Shown: piece after piece, positions 44,580-53,178 of the stretch
How the letters are laid out: every line of letters starts with the position of its first letter
Numbering within the stretch: the first letter of the stretch is position 1
Assembly: GCA_947177775.1 (NCBI GenBank)
Contig: CAMWVS010000011.1
Coordinates: forward strand, 1-61,479
Length of the DNA stretch: 61,479 bases
Source: an uncultured Prevotella sp.
GTDB taxonomy: Bacteria; Bacteroidota; Bacteroidia; Bacteroidales; Bacteroidaceae
Direction: 5' to 3'
The notes under the pieces: model-generated
Told to the model about the DNA's origin: nothing
Seen by the model: only the letters and a program-made list of their open reading frames with translations
The model's database searches: none
Position numbers and translations under genes: made by a program

Positions 44580-45611
44580 TCAATCAAAAAAGTCCGGCTG
44601 CATGATATTTCCTGTGTAGGGATTACGTCCGAAGTGGCGGTATGCCATCTCCGTCACCATACGTCCGCGCGGTGTCCTCTTGATGAATCCCTCCATTATG
44701 AGGAACGGTTCGTAGACCTCCTCCACCGTTCCGGAGTCTTCTCCGATGGCCGTGGCTATTGTAGAGACCCCTACCGGTCCGCCGCGGAACTTATCGATGA
44801 TGGTCAGCAGAATCTTGTTGTCAATCTCGTCAAGTCCATACTGATCGATGTTGAGTGCCGTCAAGGCCACCCGCGTTATGGCGGTGTCTATACGGCCGTT
44901 TCCCTTCACCTGAGCGAAATCACGGACACGGCGCAGCAGGGCATTGGCTATTCGGGGCGTACCGCGGCTCCGACGCGCAATCTCCATAGCCGCATCGTCA
45001 TCGATGGGCACCTGCAGGATGCCGGCCGAGCGTTTCAGAATGCGCTGGAGCGTCTCCGGTTCATAGTATTCCAGATGGAGATTGATTCCGAAACGGGCAC
45101 GCAACGGGGCCGTCAGCAGACCGCTACGGGTTGTCGCCCCCACAAGTGTGAACGGATTGAGGTCAATCTGTATGGAGCGTGCCGAAGGACCTTTGTCTAT
45201 CATTATGTCTATACGATAGTCTTCCATGGCCGAATAGAGATATTCCTCTACAACGGGCGAAAGCCGGTGTATCTCGTCTATGAAAAGCACGTCGTTGCGC
45301 TCCAGCGAAGTCAGTATTCCGGCGAGATCTCCGGGCTTGTCGAGCACGGGACCACTGGTAATCTTGAATCCCACGCCCAACTCGCTGGCTATGATATTGC
45401 TCAGCGTGGTCTTTCCCAGTCCGGGAGGGCCGTGAAGGAGGGTATGGTCAAGCGGGTCGCCGCGATATTTGGCAGCCTCGACGAAGACTTCAAGATTTTC
45501 CACTACCTTCTTCTGACCGCTGAAGTCGCCGAAGCGCAGCGGGCGAAGTGCGTTCTCAAAGTCCTTTTCAACCGTAACCCGTTCCTGACGTATGTCAAAA
45601 TCTTCGTTCAT
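44580..45611 (-). CDS. ruvB: Holliday junction branch migration helicase RuvB
   Basis: The 343-residue AAA+ motor drives branch migration with RuvA. Walker A is [19 protein letters not shown], Walker B is [19 protein letters not shown], and sensor and arginine-finger regions include [19 protein letters not shown]. The winged-helix domain shows [17 protein letters not shown]. It is first in the operon with coaD and ybeY. Its promoter is at 45685-45717. Confidence 0.97.
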   Translation of the reverse strand: MNEDFDIRQERVTVEKDFENALRPLRFGDFSGQKKVVENLEVFVEAAKYRGDPLDHTLLHGPPGLGKTTLSNIIASELGVGFKITSGPVLDKPGDLAGILTSLERNDVLFIDEIHRLSPVVEEYLYSAMEDYRIDIMIDKGPSARSIQIDLNPFTLVGATTRSGLLTAPLRARFGINLHLEYYEPETLQRILKRSAGILQVPIDDDAAMEIARRSRGTPRIANALLRRVRDFAQVKGNGRIDTAITRVALTALNIDQYGLDEIDNKILLTIIDKFRGGPVGVSTIATAIGEDSGTVEEVYEPFLIMEGFIKRTPRGRMVTEMAYRHFGRNPYTGNIMQPDFFD

Positions 45612-45684
45612 TCCTGATCTTTGGTATTTATAGTGATTATGTCCGCCGGACCGTTACGCTGCGGTTTCCACGGACATCATGCTG

Positions 45685-45717
45685 CAAAGTTAGCATTTTT
45701 ATCGCAGGCAGGCCAAC
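45685..45717 (-). promoter_or_regulatory. promoter of the ruvB operon
   Basis: On minus, GTTG (45717-45714), a 21-base spacer and TAACTTTG (45692-45685) match the consensus with one change in the -33 element. The leader to the ruvB ATG is about 65 bases. Confidence 0.65.
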
Positions 45718-45805
45718 AAATCGCTGATTTTTTGGGTCATCGGCGTCAAGTGACAATTTGTCGGAAAACGACGGGACAACAGTCCCCAATCCACAACCAG
45801 ACCGT

Positions 45806-46795
45806 TCATGCCATCACCCGGCGGCGCCCGAACATAAATCGCGACAAACCAATCATGTCCATGCCACGGGCTATGCCCATACTGCCGCCAACTGCTGCGG
45901 CCAACGTTACAGCCATGAAGACCATTCCCGTTCCGTCAACTGCCAGAAGCCACGGCTGCCAGAGTTTTGACAGGGCCGTGAAAACGGGTGAAAAGAGCAA
46001 TATGACGAGCGTATTGCGCCCTATATACAGAGCTACGGAGCGAACACGGTCGCCCGTGACGCCATAGACAGCCGTCATGAAACTCATCATCAGGAAGACT
46101 ATCATCACACCGCCACTCGCTCCCCGGTCCATGACCCTCTCTCCTCCGCAGGCCACAATCACGGCAACGGCCACCGGAGCAAGCCACGATGGTCTGAAAA
46201 CGGACGTAAAGCCGAAACCGGCCCGCCTCAGGAAAAAACCGGCAAGAAAATACATTGAGTTGGCCGTAAACGATCCGCCGAAAAGCCTTTGGCCGACCGC
46301 CCCCAGCAGCATGGCCGCCACGAGCAGCTCCGTGAGAAGTCCAAAACGCCACCGCCCACAGACGCTGTTCACGGCATGGACTACGAGCAGACAGACCATG
46401 AGCGTATGCAGATACCAATAGGGACCTACCGGCGAGACAAAGACACAACGGAGAAGCATTCCTACGGATAGTCCGCCGACAGCCTCACGCACCGGAACCA
46501 CCGTGGCCGCCGAGGCATAGGCCACTTCCATTACTGCGTAGGGAACGAAGAGCCATACCAGATGGCCGGCGAAAGCGCGCGGCGGTCTGCCTGTGGTCGT
46601 CAGCCAACCGGAGATTATGAGAAACACCGGCATGTGGAATGTATATACAAAAAGCTTGGCCGACGGATAGCTGTCACCTATATAGATAATATGGAACACC
46701 ACCATCAACAGTATGCACACACACTTCATGAAGTCTATCTCGCCCACGCGGTTCCTGTGGCCGGCCGCGGGCATTGGCCGTTCTGTAGTTGTCAT
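45806..46795 (-). CDS. acyltransferase family 3 membrane protein
   Basis: The 329-residue protein was started at 46795 (MTTTERPMPAAGHRNRVGEI); a longer frame adds 13 unlikely residues. It has about ten membrane segments and the acyltransferase-3 opening (DFMKCVCILLMVVFHIIYIG with the conserved His, then FHMPVFLIISGWL). Such proteins O-acylate surface polysaccharides or wall glycans. No glycan locus surrounds it, although a flippase gene lies at 53179. A minus-strand TATATTTG -7 element (46810-46803) is close to the start. Confidence 0.88.
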   Translation of the reverse strand: MTTTERPMPAAGHRNRVGEIDFMKCVCILLMVVFHIIYIGDSYPSAKLFVYTFHMPVFLIISGWLTTTGRPPRAFAGHLVWLFVPYAVMEVAYASAATVVPVREAVGGLSVGMLLRCVFVSPVGPYWYLHTLMVCLLVVHAVNSVCGRWRFGLLTELLVAAMLLGAVGQRLFGGSFTANSMYFLAGFFLRRAGFGFTSVFRPSWLAPVAVAVIVACGGERVMDRGASGGVMIVFLMMSFMTAVYGVTGDRVRSVALYIGRNTLVILLFSPVFTALSKLWQPWLLAVDGTGMVFMAVTLAAAVGGSMGIARGMDMIGLSRFMFGRRRVMA

Positions 46796-46971
46796 ACGTC
46801 GGCAAATATATACATTTAGGACGGCATTGACCACCGGCTGGCATCAGAAATTACGGTTATTTAACATGTGGGAAATAAGACGGAAGGAGACAGAACACGT
46901 CCGGACCTTTACCTTGGAAAAGCCATTGTCCCTTGTCTCCCTCCGTTCTTCCTCGCCTACGCCTTTCTATC

Positions 46972-47064
46972 TCAGTTCATGGCCTGAGTAACACCCAACG
47001 CTCCGAGAAGAGCGGTGGCCACGGCCACTATAATCTTGAGGATTGTGTTCAGTTTCGTATTCAT
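46972..47064 (-). CDS. Smalltalk-family small protein, 30 aa
   Basis: A 30-residue peptide is encoded 73 bases downstream of the HU-like gene: MNTKLNTILKIIVAVATALL, then GALGVTQAMN and TGA. The pattern (short polar start, ILKIIVAVATA.LG.LGV) matches the Bacteroidetes Smalltalk peptide family, usually found next to HU-like DNA-binding proteins and wall amidase/peptidase genes, as here. One amphipathic or membrane helix is expected. Its function is unknown. Confidence 0.85.
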   Translation of the reverse strand: MNTKLNTILKIIVAVATALLGALGVTQAMN

Positions 47065-47137
47065 GATGTTCTTTGATGTTTTTGATTATTAGGGTTAATA
47101 AAAAGATCTGATGTTCTCACTTCGTCGCCCACTACCG

Positions 47138-47602
47138 TCACTCGCCGGTTCCAACAGCTTCATCAGCCTCGGCAGCCTCGGCAGAGGGGTTGATATTGAC
47201 GGGGAGTTCGGCCACCTTGCAGCCGTCAAGGAACGACCTTACACGGCGTCCTGTCGCGTCAATATGAAGTTCGGGCTGGAAGATTATGTGCATTCCCTTG
47301 ACGTTGTCCTTCACGTTGAAGTCTTTTGCTGTATCAGCCGGCTTCGTGCTCACTCCTATCTTGAACGCACCGAAACGGTCCAGACATACGCGCTTGGAGT
47401 TTTGCAATTCGCGCTTCATCACCACCACCAGCTCACTGAGCACTGCGAGAATGTCAGCCCGCTTGACCGTACAGTTGGCCTCGATTTCCTCTGCCAGCTG
47501 GTCAGTGGTCACCTTGTCGATGGCGACGGAGCGTCCGTACCATTTCTTATACTGATCACTTTTTGTGTGATTGTTCTGATAAAGTCTGTAAAATACTGCC
47601 AT
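47138..47602 (-). CDS. HU/IHF-like DNA-binding protein
   Basis: The 154-residue protein has a Bacteroidetes HU-like domain: MAVFYRLYQNNHTKSDQYKK, a helical dimer part (TTDQLAEEIEANCTVKRADI, VVVMKRELQNSKRVCLDRFG) and strands with KGMHIIFQPELHID. A short acidic tail (AEAAEADEAVGTGE) follows. This extended form differs from ordinary 90-residue HU and is typical of the HU/Smalltalk module. It is probably a DNA-binding architectural protein of an accessory locus. Confidence 0.88.
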   Translation of the reverse strand: MAVFYRLYQNNHTKSDQYKKWYGRSVAIDKVTTDQLAEEIEANCTVKRADILAVLSELVVVMKRELQNSKRVCLDRFGAFKIGVSTKPADTAKDFNVKDNVKGMHIIFQPELHIDATGRRVRSFLDGCKVAELPVNINPSAEAAEADEAVGTGE

Positions 47603-47679
47603 AATTCTTTTTCCTTTCTTTTGTTTTTAATGGTTTATAAGATTATTGTTTTGTCTCTGTGTCTTTCCGGAAGACATTG

Positions 47680-47711
47680 CAAAGATACTGCTTTTTTCGC
47701 CCGATGTCAAG
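47680..47711 (-). promoter_or_regulatory. promoter of the HU-like gene
   Basis: On minus, CTTG (47711-47708), a 20-base spacer and TATCTTTG (47687-47680) match the consensus with one change. A 12-base direct repeat CACGCTACACAT lies just upstream, around 47718-47741. Confidence 0.65.
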
Positions 47712-47758
47712 CGTTATCACGCTACACATCACGCTACACATCGTGAAAAGCCCTCCTG

Positions 47759-48196
47759 TCAGCACTCCATGGGCCGCGCCTGACGTCGGTTCGGCCGCCT
47801 TGTGGTATAGGATACATGGAGCCAACGGCACCCGTTGGACATGCGGTGTTCAAAGAGCAGCTGATCGAAATCGAGGTTGCAGCGGATATATTCATATATC
47901 TTGCGGCCTTTCTCTGCATCTGATATGTGTATGTCAGCAGCCTCTCCCGTGAGATGCTGCGACGTGGCTACACCTCCAACGGCGTCATTCAGCGGCGCCG
48001 AGCGATAGCCGCTGGAGATTCGCGTGACGCCAAAACGGCGTCTGACGGGTTCGAGAACGTTCACACACAGCTGCCTGAGACGCTCTATATCAGCCAAGGA
48101 AGGGTTGTTTTCAATCTTTCTGCGGATGGCCACTCCCGAGCGGACCATCTCTTCGAGCGAGAAATGCTCGCTCAACATTGTCGGTTTCTGTTCCAT
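47759..48196 (-). CDS. M15-type peptidase (Peptidase_M15_3-like)
   Basis: The 145-residue protein was started at 48196 (MEQKPTMLSEHFSLEEMVRS). It has the fold of D-Ala-D-Ala carboxypeptidase-like zinc peptidases: RISSGYRSAPLNDAVGGVAT, the metal motif SQHLTGEAADIH (His and Asp) and the second-shell WLHVSY. It has no signal peptide. Phage-derived and capsule-linked loci of Bacteroidetes carry such enzymes or N-acetylmuramoyl-alanine amidases beside HU-like and Smalltalk genes. A wall-peptide target is inferred. Confidence 0.85.
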   Translation of the reverse strand: MEQKPTMLSEHFSLEEMVRSGVAIRRKIENNPSLADIERLRQLCVNVLEPVRRRFGVTRISSGYRSAPLNDAVGGVATSQHLTGEAADIHISDAEKGRKIYEYIRCNLDFDQLLFEHRMSNGCRWLHVSYTTRRPNRRQARPMEC

Positions 48197-48213
48197 GATA
48201 CATAAAAGTGAGA

Positions 48214-48356
48214 GCCCCACAACGGCAGGCCCCACAACGGTCCTTCCCAGAGGAGGCCGCCTGCAAGGTTAATTTTTTTTGGGGGGGGCGGGAATTGCGG
48301 ATGTGGCCAAGCCCCGGCCCTCCCCGGAGGGAGGACGCCTGCGGGGGTAATGGGGC
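48214..48356. repeat. GC-rich repeats and T8G8 run between M15 and RteC-like genes
   Basis: A 12-base direct repeat GCCCCACAACGG occurs at 48214-48225 and 48229-48240. A homopolymer junction T8 (48273-48280) G8 (48281-48288) lies upstream of the M15 gene, next to TAACCTTG on minus (48271-48264), a degenerate -7 element. At about 48307-48356 is an inverse copy of the hairpin repeat seen before parE (CCCTCCCCGGAGGG then CCTGCGGGG). Confidence 0.75.
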
Positions 48357-48412
48357 GGTATGGTGAATATTAAATGGTAGATGATGGATATTATATAATA
48401 ATAATGTGTGTC

Positions 48413-48904
48413 CTATCCGATGTCCGACATGAGGAACGACTGATGACGTGTCATCTCGCCAGACACCCTCCCCATGGAACCTGTCTTGGTGGAGTCTTCC
48501 GGGGTGAAGCCGGCCATCATCATCTTCCGCGCATACCTTTCTATATATGGACTACACCGGACGCCCTTTCGTTGCGCCGCCTGATAGGCACAGGCCTGCG
48601 GATTGTGCGGCATTTTCACATGAAGCACCGAGCAGACCCGTGCCACCAGCTCGCGGAAGGTACAGGCTGAGCCTTGAATGCCGCACACAGTTCCCTGCAT
48701 GTAGGCAATGTGGGCCACTTCAACAAGATCGGTGACAGTTCCCTTCCACCTCACGCCGTCCTCGGGACTCTTGCCCAACAGCTCCACAAACTCTGCCGTA
48801 AGCCGTTCCCGGGCCATCTTCATACGCTGTGCTTTCATGGTCTGTTCCTGAAAGTCGCAGGAGCGACTCTGTGTCTTGTCAATGTAATACATTACTTTTT
48901 CCAT
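48413..48904 (-). CDS. RteC-like protein (C-terminal RteC-type domain)
   Basis: The 163-residue protein has a basic helical start and then a region resembling the C-terminal domain of RteC regulators: VRWKGTVTDLVEVAHIAYMQ, the SACTFRELVARVCSVLHVKM strand-helix, and the RKGVRCSPYIERYARKMMMA end. RteC proteins activate excision or transfer genes of Bacteroides conjugative elements. Full RteC is longer, so this is a short version. It heads the minus-strand module with M15, HU-like and Smalltalk genes, which may be a mobile-element remnant or a domesticated locus. Confidence 0.55.
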   Translation of the reverse strand: MEKVMYYIDKTQSRSCDFQEQTMKAQRMKMARERLTAEFVELLGKSPEDGVRWKGTVTDLVEVAHIAYMQGTVCGIQGSACTFRELVARVCSVLHVKMPHNPQACAYQAAQRKGVRCSPYIERYARKMMMAGFTPEDSTKTGSMGRVSGEMTRHQSFLMSDIG

Positions 48905-49134
48905 TTCCTAAAGTGTTTTTTATTATGGTTGATTATTACTGGTGTTCATGCATATAATAAATAAGTCAGCAAAACCGCCGGACAGCACGTCTGGCCATAT
49001 TGTCCGTATGGCCGCCGCATGCTGTTGTCACGACTGTAGAGAACGCCTTATTTTCTGATGCAAAATTATCGCCACGTTGTGCACACTATGTTCAATCCTT
49101 AGCTTTTTTATGTTAATATAGTTTAAGCCGCTTT

Positions 49135-49241
49135 GCCGTAAGGCTCTCCCGGAACTGCAATAAGGCCGCTGTCAGCCGTCAACGAAACCGACATCACGAC
49201 TTGACGACAGACCCGCCGCACTCCCTGAAGAGCCTTACGGC
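49135..49241. repeat. 107-bp palindromic element, copy 2 (degenerate)
   Basis: It begins GCCGTAAGGCTCTCCCGG and ends AGAGCCTTACGGC. The outer 13 bases pair perfectly and the inner arms have decayed, but the total length is exactly 107 bases, as in copies 1 and 3. Confidence 0.85.
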
Positions 49242-49288
49242 AGACCTGTTCCGAGGCAAAAAACGCCACGACAGACATAACGGACAGA

Positions 49289-49341
49289 GAATCAGCAAAA
49301 TACCAAGGCTGCCCAAATTTCGCAAATTTCCGCCTGCGGGA
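49289..49341 (+). repeat. conserved block downstream of element copy 2
   Basis: GAATCAG at 49289 and, 23 bases on, CCCAAATTTCGCAAATTT and CCGCCTGCGGGA (49312-49341) parallel 32040-32093. This shows the repeat unit can extend about 100 bases beyond the palindrome on one side. Confidence 0.7.
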
Positions 49342-49621
49342 AAATAAATTCAGGGAGTGGCCCTTCTTTTGAAACTTCATGTCGGCTTTTTTCGGATTTT
49401 CGCCATAAAGTCGTTTTTTCACTGCCGAATATTCCCTATTATCACAAAAAATAACGTTTTTAGCTTATTTTAACTACACAACAGAACAACGAAAACAAAA
49501 AATACTTACTTTTACGCCCGAAATTAATTATGATATGCCGATTACTGCCATAAGGAAGAAGCATGTTTGCATTAAAACAAACCTAATTGAAGACAAAGCA
49601 ATACATTAAATTATAAGAGTG

Positions 49622-51547
49622 ATGGATATTATTAGTAGAAAAAGCATGCTGCTGGCAATGACCGCAGGTGCACTGGCATTCTCCGCCTGTTCCCATGACA
49701 CGGACCTCTACGAAGGCCCGAAACCTGGAGCCGACACTGACAAGACTATTGAAAACTTCATGGGAATGGTTGGCAACATCGACCCCAACCAGACATGGGA
49801 AACAGTGAAAAACGTTGAAGTTTCATCAAATCTGAAATTCAGCACCGCAATTTCCTACGTGCAGATTTTCGCCGACAGCAAACTTGTGGGAACAATAGCG
49901 TCGGCAGACGGCTCTTTCAGTAAGATGAAAGTGGCCGTTCCGGCATACGCAACGACAATATCCGCCAAATTCATAACAAACGACGGGTTTGCCTCAAGTC
50001 TCAGCACTGCCATCAACGGCGGAACAGCACAGTTCGGAACGACCGGACAGAAGCGCATGGCCAAGACCAGAGCCGAAGGCAACCGCACGTGCGTTGAATT
50101 CGCCCAAACCGACAAGTACACCTACCGGTCGGCACTGTGGAACGACCATTACTCCGAATACCCGTCAGCATGGCCCGACAAATACTTCTATGTGGCTGAC
50201 AACGCTTTCGGCGAAAAGATTGTCGTAGACAACGACTTGCTGGCAAAAATCAATGAGATTGTTCCCGAGAACGACAAGTCGGAACATTATGAGACCATCA
50301 TACAGGACGTCGAACTGACAACAGAGACAGCCGGACCGGTCACACTGGCACTGCTCTCAGCCACAACGTCAAACGCCGCTGCCATCGGCTACTATTTCTA
50401 TGACAGCAAGGAAGTGGACAACACCGACTATACCGCACCCGTCTCCTATGATGCAGACGGCAAGGCCGAGACCGTTCAGTATCAGGACACACGCGAGCCG
50501 AAGAAACTGGCCAACAAATACATTGTCATACCTAACGTAAAAGACGAAAACCTGTTCAAAACCACTACGGATTGGCAATGGTCTGAGGAAAAAGGAAGTT
50601 TCTCCGTGACAACCAATACAGCCACGGAAGTGAAACTGCTCTACGTCGACGAGAAGACGGGAGAAGTTTCAGAAACATTCCCCGCAGGAATCAAAATCGG
50701 TTTCTTCATCATTCCAGACGCATGGTGCAACAACGCGTCATACATCAACGCTAAGAACACAGCCTTCTCGCTGGGCGCGATGAACGTCAACGTCCATACG
50801 GCCGGCATCGAAGACGGACCGCTTCATATCTACAGCAATTACTACTCCGGATTTGACACCGACGAGAAACGGGCCATGTCACACGCCGCCACATTCATGG
50901 TTGACGACAAGGTGATCATCGGACTTGAAGACGCTCCCCAGTGCAACAGCGGCGACTTCGACTACAACGACTGCATCTTCATGCTCGACGGTAGCTTCAA
51001 GCCGAACATTCCCGATCCCGAGAAACCCACCCTGCAGACTTTCACATACTGCTATGAGGACATCAGCGCCGACGGCGGCGACTATGACATCAACGACTGC
51101 GTGCTCAAAGTCACCTCACCCGACATCGACGGCAACATCGAGGTCACACTGGCCGCTCTCGGAGCCACCTATCAGCTTAGAGCATGGCTCGGAGACAAAG
51201 CCCTCTTCGGCGGCAAGGAACTGCACGAGGTGTTCGGCGTAGCCACGGACGTGATGGTCAACACGGGTCTGGCATCGGCAGAACCCGTTACTGTGAAAAT
51301 CAATGTGGGCAAGGACTGGAACATCATGAACGACGGAAACTTCTGGCTTGAGGTGATTGACACCGGCAACAACGTGACAATACCCGCTTTCACAGCCGGT
51401 TTCATTCCCGGAACGGTTCCCTACGCATTCCGCATAGCCGACGATTTCGACTATCCGTCAGAGCGTCAGGCCATCACCGCCAAATATCCTGAATTCAAGA
51501 ACTGGGCCAACGACGCCACACAAGCGATAGACTGGTATAAGAAGTAA
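49622..51547 (+). CDS. LruC/DUF4842-domain lipoprotein (paralogue)
   Basis: The 641-residue lipoprotein was started at the ATG at 49622 (GTG one codon earlier). Its lipobox is AFSAC with Cys23. It shares VGNIDPNQTWETVKNV with the paralogue at 23565. The C-terminal half has two acidic LruC-type motifs, SGDFDYNDCIFML and GGDYDINDCVLKV, each with a cysteine, where the paralogue has one. The middle lacks the solenoid repeats. It is probably surface-exposed and Ca2+-binding (inference). It stands alone and ends at a strong terminator. Confidence 0.83.
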   Translation: MDIISRKSMLLAMTAGALAFSACSHDTDLYEGPKPGADTDKTIENFMGMVGNIDPNQTWETVKNVEVSSNLKFSTAISYVQIFADSKLVGTIASADGSFSKMKVAVPAYATTISAKFITNDGFASSLSTAINGGTAQFGTTGQKRMAKTRAEGNRTCVEFAQTDKYTYRSALWNDHYSEYPSAWPDKYFYVADNAFGEKIVVDNDLLAKINEIVPENDKSEHYETIIQDVELTTETAGPVTLALLSATTSNAAAIGYYFYDSKEVDNTDYTAPVSYDADGKAETVQYQDTREPKKLANKYIVIPNVKDENLFKTTTDWQWSEEKGSFSVTTNTATEVKLLYVDEKTGEVSETFPAGIKIGFFIIPDAWCNNASYINAKNTAFSLGAMNVNVHTAGIEDGPLHIYSNYYSGFDTDEKRAMSHAATFMVDDKVIIGLEDAPQCNSGDFDYNDCIFMLDGSFKPNIPDPEKPTLQTFTYCYEDISADGGDYDINDCVLKVTSPDIDGNIEVTLAALGATYQLRAWLGDKALFGGKELHEVFGVATDVMVNTGLASAEPVTVKINVGKDWNIMNDGNFWLEVIDTGNNVTIPAFTAGFIPGTVPYAFRIADDFDYPSERQAITAKYPEFKNWANDATQAIDWYKK

Positions 51548-51599
51548 GCAGAATGACGCCAATGGCCCGACAGGGCATTGACACAGAAAAAAATCCCCC

Positions 51600-51636
51600 G
51601 AGCGGCCACACATCATCAACCGGTGTGTGGCCGCTC
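51600..51636 (+). terminator. intrinsic terminator
   Basis: Perfect 13-base arms GAGCGGCCACACA and TGTGTGGCCGCTC flank an 11-base loop 53 bases after the lipoprotein gene, followed by CGTATTTTAT. An A-run on the other side would make it work on minus too. Confidence 0.85.
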
Positions 51637-51771
51637 CGTATTTTATCAAAACACTTGCGAGGACCCGGAAAAATCCGCACAATCATGAACTTCCGGACAA
51701 CAAAAGTGACCAAACCTCATCAATCGTCACCCGGCGCTCCGGCACGCAAACATAAAAAATATTACGATATA

Positions 51772-51803
51772 TTTGGCCGGCTCGCCACGTTTGACTAATT
51801 TTG
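51772..51803 (+). promoter_or_regulatory. promoter of the SpmA/SpmB-like gene
   Basis: TTTG (51772-51775), a 20-base spacer and TAATTTTG (51796-51803) match the consensus, with a leader of only about 15-20 bases before the ATG at 51826. Confidence 0.8.
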
Positions 51804-51825
51804 CGCGATAATCACATTCGCTGAC

Positions 51826-53061
51826 ATGGTACTGAACTATATCTGGATAGCATTCTTCCTGACGGCATTCGTCGTAGCCCTCGTGCGCCTCGTCTTCATG
51901 GGCGACACCGGCGTCTTCCCGGCCATGATAGACTCGACGTTCACATCGTCAAAGACAGCCTTCGAGATTTCGCTCGGACTGACCGGCGTACTCTCGCTGT
52001 GGCTCGGCATAATGAAAATAGGCGAACGCGGAGGGGTTGTGGCCATGCTCGCACGCCTGCTCAGCCCCGTCTTCGCACGGCTGTTTCCCGACATTCCCAA
52101 AGGCCATCCCGCCACAGGAAGCATCTTCATGAACATCGCCGCCAACATGCTGAACCTCGACAATGCCGCCACGCCGCTCGGCCTGAAAGCCATGGAGCAG
52201 ATGCAGGAGCTGAACACGAAGAAGGACACGGCCACAAACCCGATGATAATGTTCCTCGTGCTCAACACCAGCGGACTGACGCTGATTCCCGTCAGCATCA
52301 TGGTCTACCGCGCACAGATGGGCGCCGCACAGCCCACGGACGTCTTCATACCGCTGCTGCTCACGACATTCTTCTCCACACTGACCGGCATCGTCGTCAC
52401 TTCCATATATCAGCGCATCAACCTCGTCAACCGGACCATGCTCCTGACGCTCGGGTCACTGTGCGCAATAGTCGCCGCCATAATCTGGCTGTTCAGCCGG
52501 ATGGACGGCCCGACGATGAACACCGTCAGCACGAGCGTGGCCAACGTGCTGCTCATGACCATCATCACGGGGTTCATCCTTGCCGGAGTCCGTCGCCGCG
52601 TAAACGTCTACGACGCTTTCATAGACGGTGCGAAGGAAGGATTCGGAACCGCCGTCAGGATAATTCCCTACCTCGTGGCCATGCTCGTGGCCGTGGGAGT
52701 TTTCCGCGCTTCCGGCGCGATGGACATGCTCATCGGTGCCGTCCGCAGCCTCATCGAAGCCTGCGGGGGCGACAGCAGCGCCATCGGCGCACTGCCCACA
52801 GCCATCATGAAACCGCTATCGGGAAGCGGTGCGCGCGGCATGATGGTCGACGCCATGACCGCCTATGGCGCTGACTCGTTCGTAGGACGGCTCAGCTGCA
52901 TCTTCCAAGGCTCTACGGACACGACATTCTACATCCTCGCCGTCTACTTCGGAAGCATCGGCGTGCGCCACACGCGCCACGCCGTCGTCTGCGGACTTCT
53001 CGCCGATTTGGCCGGAGTCATAGCTGCCGTGGCCGTGGCCTACATGTTCTTCGCCCCATGA
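51826..53061 (+). CDS. nucleoside-recognition domain membrane protein (SpmA/SpmB-like fusion)
   Basis: The 411-residue membrane protein carries two Gate/nucleoside-recognition domains in one chain, like spore maturation proteins A and B fused. The first half has KTAFEISLGLTGVLSLWLGI and FMNIAANMLNLDNAATPLGL. The second has AKEGFGTAVRIIPYLVAMLV and MKPLSGSGARGMMVDAM. The Bacteroidetes form is a fusion without any link to sporulation; a transport role is likely and the substrate unknown. Downstream is a flippase gene on the same strand. Confidence 0.9.
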   Translation: MVLNYIWIAFFLTAFVVALVRLVFMGDTGVFPAMIDSTFTSSKTAFEISLGLTGVLSLWLGIMKIGERGGVVAMLARLLSPVFARLFPDIPKGHPATGSIFMNIAANMLNLDNAATPLGLKAMEQMQELNTKKDTATNPMIMFLVLNTSGLTLIPVSIMVYRAQMGAAQPTDVFIPLLLTTFFSTLTGIVVTSIYQRINLVNRTMLLTLGSLCAIVAAIIWLFSRMDGPTMNTVSTSVANVLLMTIITGFILAGVRRRVNVYDAFIDGAKEGFGTAVRIIPYLVAMLVAVGVFRASGAMDMLIGAVRSLIEACGGDSSAIGALPTAIMKPLSGSGARGMMVDAMTAYGADSFVGRLSCIFQGSTDTTFYILAVYFGSIGVRHTRHAVVCGLLADLAGVIAAVAVAYMFFAP

Positions 53062-53178
53062 CATCCAGTCATTTCCAATAAATAACGTAAACAATCATAC
53101 ACCCCATAAACACCCATAATGCAATCAACAAAAGTAATCACAACTCTTCACTCACCACTCTTCACCCGGAACTAAGTC

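Larger units (their letters stand above)
48905..49621. other. 717-bp divergent intergenic region
   Basis: The gap lies between the RteC-like gene (minus) and the second LruC lipoprotein gene (plus). It contains the degenerate 107-bp element copy 2 (49135-49241) and its flanking block (49289-49341). A minus-strand open frame at 49123-49422 runs through the element and is judged spurious. A TACTTTTA -7-like site (49507-49514) lies about 110 bases before the lipoprotein ATG. Confidence 0.55.

Noticed and set aside
49123..49422. 99-residue minus-strand open frame
   Set aside because: It runs through the degenerate 107-bp palindrome and ends in words such as PGEPYGKAA that come from the repeat itself; similar frames appear over the other copies.
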